Of a stretch of 64,000 nucleotides of DNA, positions 55,886-64,000 are shown piece by piece (the first letter of the stretch is position 1; every line of letters starts with the position of its first letter). The notes beneath the pieces were generated by a model. The model saw nothing but the letters and a program-made list of their open reading frames with translations, made no database searches and was not told the DNA's origin. The translations under genes and the position numbers were made by a program. The DNA lies in NCBI GenBank assembly GCA_016081115.2, contig CM071926.1, positions 14,149,971 through 14,213,970 on the forward strand. The letters are read 5' to 3'. The DNA is from Rehmannia glutinosa. Its lineage: Eukaryota > Streptophyta > Magnoliopsida > Lamiales > Orobanchaceae.

Positions 55886-56549
55886 TAGGGATGGCAACAG
55901 GACGGGTCTAGGACGGGTTTGGCCAAACCCGGGACCCGCCCCGCCAAGAAATGGTTGGACCTGGGACCCGTCCCGCCCGCGTGAGGACCCTCCCCGCCCC
56001 GCCCCACTTTGGACCCAGGACCCGGCGGGTTCAACCCGCAAGACCCGCCAAAGAAGAATTTTGTCCGAACTCGTCGTATATCTTCGTGCTTAACTCATAT
56101 ACATTCATGGCTTTTGTCATGATTTTTTTGTTAAATAATAGATGCGTTCCAATTTATATAAAAGATAAAAGCCACAGTAAGCCATCTATGAATTTTCAGA
56201 AACAATGCAGCAGTCATAAAATCAAACAAAAATTTAGAGTTCTTGCAAGTCCAGTATAAGCAGTCATTTCCTTGTACTAATGAGAGTGAGAAAGTAAAGG
56301 CCCAATAATTAAACAAAGTAATTTTCTAATTTGAACAAGCTTTATTCAATAAAAATAAATTTGAAAAATAAATATAGTACACATATGGGGTGGGTCAGGC
56401 GGGTCCATTGGACTGTTCGCCGGACCCGACGGGTTTTTCAAATGCGGACCCATTACCCACCCCGAGACCTGCTTGCCGGGTTTAGACCCGGCCCTAACGG
56501 GGTGGGTTTAATACGGAGCGGGTTTCAACCCGCCCCGTTGCCATCCCTA
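55886..56549. mobile_element. hAT-like non-autonomous element 3
   Basis: The termini TAGGGATGGCAACAGGACGG and, read backwards, TAGGGATGGCAACGGGGCGG are near-perfect inverted repeats. A perfect 8-bp duplication GTGATGAG flanks it (55878-55885 and 56550-56557). Both ends are rich in GACCCG/CGGGTC and the centre is AT-rich. The open frames in it are by-products of the G/C-rich ends. It interrupts the Tat antisense frame. Confidence 0.92.
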
Positions 56550-57807
56550 GTGATGAGTCGTGACAGGTCGTACTTGACTAGAGTGAGTTTGCTGATTGAG
56601 GCTTGAAGATGAGGAGATCGGTCTCGGGGATTATGTTTTCGTTGGAGGGGTAGACTTCAGGTCCAAACGATTGGAAAACCCAAGCTCGGGGAGAAGAAAT
56701 AAAAAAATACTTATCTTTCCAAAATTTGTTGGAAGAGGAATATTTGCTCAGATTTGAGCATCACCTCGGGAGGAGGTGATATAAAATAGACCTTTAGTAG
56801 TAGAGGTTTTTATTTGAAATAAAGCAAAAAACAGATCGGTCGTGGGTTCTATCACTAGGTACTTGGTTAAAATTAAAAAACCTACTATGATGCGGAAGGA
56901 ATTAGGGGCGAGTTGATTCAGAGGAACACGGTATAAGGCAGACACCTCGGTCATAAAGGAGTGAATGGGGAATCTAAGCCCTCCTCTATCCGACCCGCGA
57001 ATAAAGGCAAGGCATTGGGGAGGTCGGTTAGACGGTCGGTATGTCGGGTAAGGTAAGCTTGAAAGAGGAAGGAATTTTTATACTACTCCTTATATTTTGA
57101 AGTGTATGGACATTTAGACTGGTGGCCTTAAAATCGAAGGGGAATTCAGGTAATGGACCCGAGCTTGGAGCTCGGATCTCTATTACTCCAGAGTCCGGGT
57201 CTGAATCCGAGCTTGATTCAGTAGCATCCGGATCGGAGGGAGGAATGGAAGAGATAGGAAGGGGTTGTGAAGCGGAGCCTACTTCGGTAGACCACCGTTC
57301 CAGCTCAGTGATGTAGGGGTCTAATGGAGTTGAATGTGGGGAAGAAGAAGCCATTTAAATACTGAAAAAGGGAATTAAAGAAAAGAAAACTAAAGAAAAG
57401 GGGAGAAAAGTACCTAGTAGAGGAAGGTTAAATGATTGGTGATGAAGCCCTACGAAACGCGCCGGAATCTGGGAAAACCTTGCTTAGGAAAAGACAACCG
57501 GAATATATTTAGAGAGGCGAGAGGAGGATTTGAGAAAGTGATATACGAATGAAGCCGGCCCCCTTTATAAAGAGAAGGGAAGGCAAAAAGGCATGGGAGT
57601 TTTTGAGGAGTCTCACAGTCCACGAGACGTCAGGAAGCCGAAAAGACGTCTTTTCAGTCACATCGATGTGTCAGACATTTGACAAGCCAAGAGGCGGCAG
57701 GAATTTTAAAAGCCAAAGGGCGGCGGGAATTTGAAATGGCAAACCCTAAGGAATAGGTCACTCGGCCTACCCCAAAGAACTATGGTTGAAACGGAGATCA
57801 ATCCATA

Positions 57808-57822
57808 GTTGGGGGGAGGAAT
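57808..57822 (+). other. Polypurine tract of the Tat element
   Basis: GTTGGGGGGAGGAAT directly precedes the TGATAAGG start of the 3' LTR. Confidence 0.75.
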
Positions 57823-58720
57823 TGATAAGGGTGAAATATGGTTTGGGTTGACTTGACAGGGCTCATAGCATTGGGCCGATCTGTTAAGCATGGAGTACTC
57901 GGATGGTCTGATGAGGCTCATAGCATTGGGCCGACCTGACAAGGCTCATGAACATTGGGCCGACCTGATAAGGCTCATGAGCATTGGGCCGACCAATTAA
58001 GCCCATAAACGTTGGACTGAAATGATAGACTATTGTGTTAGTCCGACCTCTTAAGCCCTGGGCACGATTGACTGTCCATAGTAGTCAACCGATCTGTGTA
58101 AAGCCTAGCTTATTGGGTCGACCTGATAAGCCCTGAGCATAGGGTTGAACTAATAACACTTGTTGTATTGGGCCGATCTCTTAAGCCTCATATGCTCAAA
58201 GATGAATTGTTATACTTTAAAGGCATATTTGGTGTGGTGCATTCTAAAGGAAGGCAGGGGACATGGGAAAGGAGGTTGAAGCGGGGTTCGGCTCGGCCCA
58301 AATGGGGCTCGCAGGTGCCTTTGAGATTTCAAGGACTAAAATATTAAAATGTTGACCCGATGTGACTCAAGTCGATTCAGATCGAGGCCTTAAGGGCGTA
58401 AAATTAGGGTTTTTAGGGGATCCGATCCTAATCTAATGATGACTCTGACACCGAATTGTAACGGAATTCCGGATTTTACGGAAACCCTAATCCTAGCTAA
58501 GGTATAAAAGGCCCAAGCCCAGGTTCATTCTAACCTAATCTCATTTTTTACTATTACATTGTTTTTTCTCTTTCTTGCCTTTTGCTTCTCTTCCAAGTCA
58601 CTGACTTAAGCATCGGAGAGGGTACGCAGGAGCCCCCCTCCGGCCCCCTTGTGTAGGTTTCGCGGAGGAGCTTATCTTGGAAGGTGATCGGCGAGAAGAG
58701 GTCCTTTTTGGGAGCAACCA
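57823..58720 (+). repeat. 3' LTR of the Tat element, complete
   Basis: It starts TGATAAGGGTGAAATATGG and ends GGGAGCAACCA, 898 bp. It has the same GGCTCATGAACATTGGGCCG-type subrepeats as the 5' LTR, one more at its start, and the same TATA-like GTATAAAAGG (near 58501). The two LTRs differ by several percent (rough visual estimate), including small indels. Confidence 0.88.
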
Positions 58721-58984
58721 CTAACCCTAAAAAATATGGCCGTCCTTTGTCTTCTTCTTCCATCATCTTCTCTCAATGAGATGATGTAGGGCTGTCCAAT
58801 TCACCGATTTTTTTCGGTTAACTTGTAGCCGAATCAATTCGTTTAGTTTGGTCAGTAACTAAATTATTTCGGTTCAATGTATGGTTAAAGGTTTCAGAAA
58901 ATGACAATTATTGCTTAATTCGGTTCGAATATTTAAAATTAACCAAAATAATATATTAAATTTAATATATATATATATGTATTG
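58721..58984. other. Flank with a possible hAT-like left end
   Basis: From about 58787 the string TAGGGCTGTCCAATTCACCG begins a stretch of TTCGGTT-rich sequence. It resembles the left terminus of a common plant hAT-type element, but no matching right end was found, so it is at best a truncated relic. Confidence 0.35.
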
Positions 58985-59300
58985 TTGGACCTCAAGCGCT
59001 TTACTGGATTTACGAGTATCCTCACATACTAACATGAGTCTTTTCTAGCACGCTTTGTCCTCACTCACGCGATCCCTGGAAAATTTCCCAGAGGTCACAC
59101 ATCCCATGTCTACTCTAGGCCAAGCACGATTTACCTCAGATTTTCTATGTAATGGGCACCAGAAAAGAAGATGCATCTGTTTGTATAGGTAATCCATATC
59201 AAATTCTTTAAGCTCTCCTTTAACTGTGCAATCCAGCACTCACGAGTTGGTGCGGGCCACACCTCGCGCCTCTTTATAGTCCATTACAGCAGGATGCTAG
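58985..59300 (-). mobile_element. 5S-rRNA-derived (Cassandra-type) relic
   Basis: On the minus strand, about 59165-59080 reads GGTGCCCATTACATAGAAAA, then GTAAATCGTGCTTGGCCTAG, AGTAGACATGGGATGTG and TGACCTCTGGGAAATTTTCC. This is the 3' two thirds of plant 5S rRNA with many changes (compare the conserved AAGCGTGCTTGG and GGGTGACCTC.GGGAA). The sequences on both sides are not 5S spacer. A 5S-derived promoter inside an LTR is the hallmark of Cassandra terminal-repeat elements, so I take this as a decayed Cassandra LTR. Confidence 0.6.
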
Positions 59301-60206
59301 ACCAAAACCCAACATGTATATATACAATATAGTTATATATGTTAGCAAAATTTAAGACAATTTTTTTATATCGAAAATAGGAAAAATACGAAATAACAAA
59401 TTGCATGAGATAAATTTGCATAAACTAAAATTATAGAATGTCAATAAAAAGAATGGTTCGAACAATATGTTAAACACATTATCCTTAAAAAGATTTGTCC
59501 CTTATTCGGGATGTTTATGTTTCTCAGGATAAGACGGAAAACTAGGATTACCTTACTCCCGACGAATCAAGAGATGCCCGCAACTTATCACAATATGCAA
59601 TAGGAAGCCAAAGAAAGCAAGAAAAATATGCGAGAGAATATCCGATGCAAATGTTGAGTGTGATTTTTATTCTTTGGAAAATCAGCTATTTATAGAGTTT
59701 GATAAAATATCGACAAATTAAAATTGTTGCTATTACACAACAATTACCACATGTTGTTACACAACAATTTTAAATATTGTTATTACAAAAATAATGCGGA
59801 GTTATAGGAATTAATTTATTTGTTGTTACAAATTTCTTTTAAATTCAAAAATAAAAATCTGTTATTTTATAGATTTAAATTCAAAAATTAAAAAATCTGC
59901 AAAACATACGCTAGATTGTGTGACACGATTTCGGTGCGACATTCATGTGTATAGGTCGTGCTCGCACACAAGTCAATGGTAAAGCCCGAACCGGACCGTG
60001 AACTGACCGTGATTTGCACCCTTCACGCGGGCGGGCGTGCGAGAGAGAGTCTCTATGCGATATAATTTTACACCTTAAGAATAAAGTAGCATTATATATA
60101 CTAGTCTAAAAGTCTTTATATTCCATGGGACAAACCACCTTACAAATAAGATAAATCCACATGTTTCCTTCTTTAACTTAATTCGAATACTCCACTTTAA
60201 GCTTTA
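59301..60206. other. AT-rich stretch with an LTR-like block
   Basis: The block about 59460-60075 has, on the minus strand, a TATA-like CTATAAATAG near 59695-59685 and a G/C-rich part (59930-60050) next to it, as in a solo LTR. No TG...CA ends or duplications were identified. The rest is unassigned. Confidence 0.35.
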
Positions 60207-60728
60207 GGTGTGATTGGTTTATCTTTCATTCCATCCATTTTCATTTTTCGAGAGAATAGTGGTGAATTTTTTTAAAAGTGAAAGTTGGATGTGGAGAGAA
60301 AAAGTGATGATTATGTTGATGTAATAGAAAATCTTTTAGAGATGTTGATTGTTTGTGAAAAATTTTGTGGAAATAATAGTGTAAATTATAATGTAAGAAA
60401 TTGAATAAAAATAAAATATTGATCCAAAAATAGGCAATATGGATATCATTTTATACCTTTTATTAACAAGATTAAGAGAAAAATAATAAAAATAGTGATA
60501 AATAAAAAAATTATCGAATTCTTTATATAAATAGGGAGATTAGAGAGAAATAAATAATATAATTGAGTATTGAGAAATGTGAAAGAGAAAAAGATAAATG
60601 AGTTATTATAAAAATAAATAAGATTTTCTTTGAAATTTTTTCATTTTTCGCAAAAACAATCACACAACCTAAAAATTTTTCTCTCCAAAATGAAAAATTT
60701 GTAAATTAATTCACAACCAAGCACAACC
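60207..60728. mobile_element. Tourist/Harbinger-like MITE 2
   Basis: Ends GGTGTGATTGGTTTATC and, read backwards, GGTTGTGCTTGGTTGTG, with TTA on both sides (60204-60206 and 60729-60731). The interior has an inner inverted pair around TTCATTTTTCG. The arms match only partly, so the copy is old. Confidence 0.5.
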
Positions 60729-60887
60729 TTAATTTCTCCTTCATCCGAACATCATTTTGGACAAACAAATATTTTATTTTAATGTTCTCATGGAGTAGAA
60801 CAAGAATCCAATTTTACTTTTGTCATTAGACAATCAAGGTCCCAAGAAAATCGCACCCAAGATGCAATTTCTTCACTTTTCCAACAA

Positions 60888-61190
60888 TCTACCATATATA
60901 CTAAAAGAAAAAACAAAGTTGACACATATTATCACCTACTTAATCTTGGACAATTGTCAACTTCTCATCCTCCCAATTCCACATGGTAGCTTCACATTTA
61001 TCTATGTGGCAATCCTATGTACAAAATCAAAGATAACACATTTAATCAAGATTCTAAAAGATAAAATAAATTCCAAAAATATAGGATTTGCTCACAATTA
61101 ATTTTAGAAAGTCGTTGCTGATCAAATCTATCCAAAGATATTTTTATTGAGAAATACTCTCTTGGTCCAAAAAATTAAGAATCACCTAAC
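60888..61190 (+). repeat. Helitron-related fragment
   Basis: The part ATATATACTAAAAGAAAA ... CAAAGTTGACACATATTATC ... CCACATGGTAGCTTCACATT ... AATCAAGATTCTAAAAGAT matches the 5' 250-300 bases of the Helitron at 29934. The 3' hairpin and CTAG end are missing, so the copy is truncated. Confidence 0.65.
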
Positions 61191-62284
61191 ACGATTAAGA
61201 TATGTGAGTGGATGAATAATTGTTTTATTTGTTATGCAGAGAGAAATATATGTTCCAAACTTAACGATGAACAACTTCTTTGGTAGCATTTTTCAGATGG
61301 ACTTTTGAATCTAAAAGTCCATTTTCCTTAATAATAATAGTTGTTTGGTGGTTAATTTATAATAAAGTTTTTGATAAGTCACTTCTCCAAAAAAATCATT
61401 CTAGAAAACCCATATTTCTTTTAGTACCATTTTGAAAGGGGATTTCGATGGAGGTGGGTGGTGGGGATTGAACTCATGTAAAAACCTAGGAAATTAAGCA
61501 TCAAATCACTTACGGCATACTCGATCCCCATAAAAGTCATAATTGTAGAGTATGCAAACCCGCTAAAAATTATTGCAAATTACAACTTTCCATTTTGCAT
61601 TTGTAATGCAATATTTTTGTTTTCTACTTTTTTAAAATTACGGCTTGGCAATCGCTTGCGAAAGAAAAAAAAGTTTATGACCGTGGCCAAATTCGCTACA
61701 ACCATGATCTCGGTTAATGGTTTCTTTGAATTAATCTGAATAAACAATCCTAAGAGAATGAGGGAAGAAATTTCTCGTTTCGCTTTTATGTGTTTTATTG
61801 TTTAGTTCTTATTTATTTTTTATGTATTGGAGTTTTTATCTCCCATTAATAAGTGAAAGTAATCGTCCCATAATAAATGGTGGTTCATGTTTTATGTTGT
61901 TTAGTTTTTCATTTATAAATAAATTATCCCAGTGTGGGCATTTTATGCAAAATATCTAGATGACCCACAACGAGAAGATTAGTGACATATGTGGGCACGC
62001 ATGACCACTCTTTACATTAGTCCAATGAGTCGGTCGACTCGGACCAAATATTACGAAATTTAGGGATCCAAAATTTTTGTAACTTTTTTTACATATATTA
62101 GATATATAAAATAATAAAATATTATAATAAGAGTAAATCCAGTGCAGTGGTTGAATGTTTGTTACTTTTGAAACTTTTAATGAGGCCTAGCTAAGTTCAA
62201 CTCATTCTTACGTCCACAAGATTATTTTTTTACTTGATTATGTAGATACAAAAATTAAAAGTTATTCCTGTTCCATCAAATTGT
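61191..62284. other. AT-rich spacer, nothing recognised
   Basis: No gene or bounded repeat was found. A GGGGATTGAACTC string near 61456, B-box-like on the minus strand, is isolated. Confidence 0.45.
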
Positions 62285-62610
62285 TTGTGGGGTGGAAGTC
62301 GAGGTTCTTATCCCCGCTCCATTAAAGCGATCCCAGGGCATATGCGAGTGGTGAAGATTTGGTGGGAACTCATCTTGAATAGCATCCGTGTGGGTTCGAT
62401 TCGGGAGAGATCGTTATTAGTAGATTGGGGTCGAACATAATTGTTCTCTTTACCTGGGAGGATCGGTTGTACGTCGCCGAGACCCCGTCGAACATTTGGC
62501 CGTGCGTGCACATCTCGCGGTTTACCTTGGCGCGGCAATGAGGAGCGGAGTTGTTGTCCTCGGACATAGTCGGGCGTAAGCAAGCTCGAGTTATAAAAAA
62601 AAAAATTTAA
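62285..62610 (+). repeat. G/C-rich unit with poly-A end, candidate retroposon
   Basis: A G/C-rich block stands out from the AT-rich surroundings. It contains GTGGGTTCGATTCGGG (B-box-like, near 62390) and ends TCGAGTTATAAAAAAAAAAA (62587-62605). This suggests a polyadenylated retroposon, but I could not find an A box or a duplication. No protein domain is visible. Confidence 0.35.
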
Positions 62611-62634
62611 AAAGTTATCAATCTGTGGCACAAT

Positions 62635-64000
62635 TGTTTGATACATGTTTTTATCTATTTTGATGATTTTATTTTGTCACCAAAACAATGCTTTTAAAGG
62701 TTGTCCAAATACTCCTAAATGATTTAAACTGTTTTTAATATTTTTCGAGTATTTCCTCAAGTTTATTTTTGATAATAATGGACAACATTTTTAATGATTT
62801 TATATCAATGGATTTTTCACTCCTAAACAAGGTTCCTAAATGTTGTCTAAATACTCTCGATTGGTTTAAAATGTTTTTACTAATTTTTCTGAGTATTTCT
62901 TGGGTTTTATTTTCGACAAAAATTGGACAACATTTTCGTCTCAAGTCGACGGCCGCATCTCTATAGGGCAACCCGTGCACGAAGATGTTTTTAGAAACAG
63001 AAAAAAATGAGACGGAAGGAAAAACAAGCGGTCGATTTGGCCGTCATCGGCGTCGGCCGATCCGGTCGGTCGGCCAAATGGTCGGCCAGACTTGCAAGTT
63101 TCACGTTGAAAGCAGAACACTTGATCTTTGCAAAATCCATGAGGGGACGGTTGGGGTGATGGTCGCCCGGTCGAGGTAGACGTCGGCCGGCCGCCTGCGT
63201 GTTATTTTGCTGTGTATTCTTCCAACGTCTATTTTTAAATGCGGCCGTGCATCGCATCTGTATTGACAAGCAAAAAATATGACCGTTTGACATAAAGACA
63301 CATTTCCTTAAATTGTGGGATTGATTTCTAACAGCTATATTCTTGATTTTAATTGTATTTTTCTCAGTAGATTTTCAATCCCCAAGAGAGCCTATGCTTG
63401 ATCAATCATCTCCTATAAATAGAGGAAGTTTTGGAGCAACCCAAGAACAATTGAGATACAACACAACAAGACACATTTCAAGCAAACACTTGGTCTTTCA
63501 TTGTTATTATTCTTGTTGTAAATTTGCCTAGCTTATCACTTAAACATCTTTGAGGTCTCAGGCTATTCTTGATTACACTTGCACTCTATTGTATTATCAA
63601 TTATCGAGTTGTAATCTTGAATTTGTGGTCGTCATTCAAACACAAGATATCCTTGTGAGTGTTCGTGTGGTAAGAACACACTTGGGTGAACTAGGTGTTA
63701 GGTGTAAGAAGATTGTGGTAATCTTCTTGTTGAGGTGTTGAAGAGTGTGGTGCTCTTGAGGGTGAAGATTGTGGTAATCTTCACAAGGTGCCGTTGAAGA
63801 TTGTGGTAATCTTCAAAGGGAGATTGTGGTAATCTCCAAAGGTGGTGGTAAAGAAGAGTGTGGTGCTCTTCAAGGTGTTGTAAGTTGAATTTGTATTAAT
63901 TTTGGTAATTAATAAAATTCTTTTTCTTTTCGAAATCCATCCCAGGATATCTTGGGGTGGTAGAGGATTAGGCCCTAGGTGGGTTGAACCTCTTTAAATC
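62635..64000 (+). mobile_element. LTR of the pol-less family, + strand, cut by the window end
   Basis: It starts TGTTTGATACATGTTTTTATC and matches the reverse complement of the LTRs at 40624 and 54268 to the end of the window. By comparison about 130 bases are still missing. A CGGCCG/GGTCGG-rich cluster (63000-63195), TATA box CTATAAATAG (63413-63422) and the hairpin array (63657-63872) are in the same order. The sequence before it has no polypurine tract, so it is either a 5' LTR or a solo LTR. Confidence 0.88.
63657..63872 (+). repeat. Array of short hairpins in the LTR leader, copy 3
   Basis: Seven hairpins follow one another, all with loop GTGGT: stems GTGTTCGT/AAGAACAC (one mismatch), AAGAAGATT/AATCTTCTT, AAGAGT/GCTCTT (last pair G-U), GTGAAGATT/AATCTTCAC, TTGAAGATT/AATCTTCAA, GGAGATT/AATCTCC and GAAGAGT/GCTCTTC. 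They begin about 235 bases after the TATA box. Confidence 0.88.

Larger units (their letters stand above)
52984..57354 (-). pseudogene. Antisense reading frame of the Tat element (gypsy-type transposon protein domain), split by two inserts
   Basis: From the ATG at 57354 the N-terminal part is Ser/Pro-rich and acidic (SSSPHSTPLDPYITELERWS). At about 56970-56740 the core reads FMTEVSALYRVPLNQLAPNS and FRIIVGFLILTKYLVIEPTT, the pattern of the plant domain named putative gypsy-type transposon. After the hAT-like element and the solo LTR the frame resumes at 54262 with a Pro/Lys-rich part (PPPKRSATGPGAPPPKKSKG) and a long coiled coil (LRDQANLHKVTVASFETKLK, about 53620-53480). Tat/Retand elements are known to carry such a frame opposite to gag-pol. 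Its function is unknown. Confidence 0.7.
38196..58720 (+). mobile_element. Ty3/gypsy Tat-type LTR retrotransposon carrying nested inserts
   Basis: Two matching LTRs (38196-38986 and 57823-58720) bound gag, protease, reverse transcriptase, RNase H and integrase in gypsy order. A long antisense reading frame follows downstream of integrase. That antisense frame and the long spacer after pol are features of the Tat/Retand group. Four later inserts are inside it: 40624-47515, 52365-52958, 54268-55775 and 55886-56549. Without them the element would be about 11 kb. All its genes carry stops or frameshifts. Confidence 0.85.

Noticed and set aside
55784..56093. Pro/Arg/Gly-rich frames near the left end of hAT-like element 3
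   Set aside because: They fall in the G/C-rich terminal arm of a non-coding transposon and run across its border.
59045..59239. Open frame of 64 codons on the minus strand
   Set aside because: It lies across the 5S-rRNA-like relic and owes its openness to that sequence. No protein motif is visible.
62308..62646. Minus-strand frame of 112 codons
   Set aside because: It runs from a G/C-rich repeat into a poly-T stretch. No similarity to a known protein is visible.

Overview
This window looks like a transposon-rich stretch of a eudicot nuclear genome. The reasons are one plastid-targeted plant gene, a decayed insert of plastid ndhH, two endogenous caulimovirid-like pararetrovirus copies, a Ty3/gypsy Tat-type element, several non-autonomous LTR elements and many short DNA transposons set in AT-rich sequence. 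All positions and alignments were read by eye. Family names come from recognised motifs, not from searches.

Layout. 1-2.5 kb: a Tourist-like MITE lies about 210 bp upstream of the only intact host gene (649-1242), an intronless gene for a predicted chloroplast membrane protein with a bacterial-PH-like domain. 2.5-24.3 kb: an ndhH relic is followed by two pararetrovirus copies facing each other tail to tail, copy A on + (3470-19548) and copy B on - (19549-24303). Copy A is split by a solo LTR (5404-15846), which is itself split by a 9-kb element with 2.9-kb LTRs (5889-14934), and again by an LTR-like piece at 18219-19022. Copy B lacks these inserts and works as an empty-site reference. 24.3-38.2 kb: AT-rich non-coding sequence with a repeated foldback family, SINE-like units, two hAT-like elements with perfect 8-bp target duplications and a short Helitron.

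38.2-58.7 kb: one large Tat-type Ty3/gypsy element on + (gag, protease, RT, RNase H, integrase, a tandem hairpin array, a long antisense reading frame, 3' LTR). It carries four later inserts: a pol-less LTR element on - with its own about 467-codon reading frame (40624-47515), a gag fragment (52365-52958), a solo LTR with 5-bp duplication (54268-55775) and a hAT-like element with 8-bp duplication (55886-56549). 58.7-64 kb: a 5S-rRNA-like (Cassandra-type) relic, a second Tourist-like element, a Helitron-related fragment and, from 62635 to the window end, a third copy of the LTR family already seen at 40624 and 54268.

The most unusual signal is in that LTR family. Downstream of the TATA box every copy carries a row of about seven short hairpins. 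Nearly all share the loop GTGGT, while their stems differ from one another but stay self-complementary. The pol-less element that owns this LTR keeps an almost open reading frame and repeats the LTR's CGACCGGTCG-type palindrome cluster just upstream of it. No viral or retroelement polyprotein in the window is intact.
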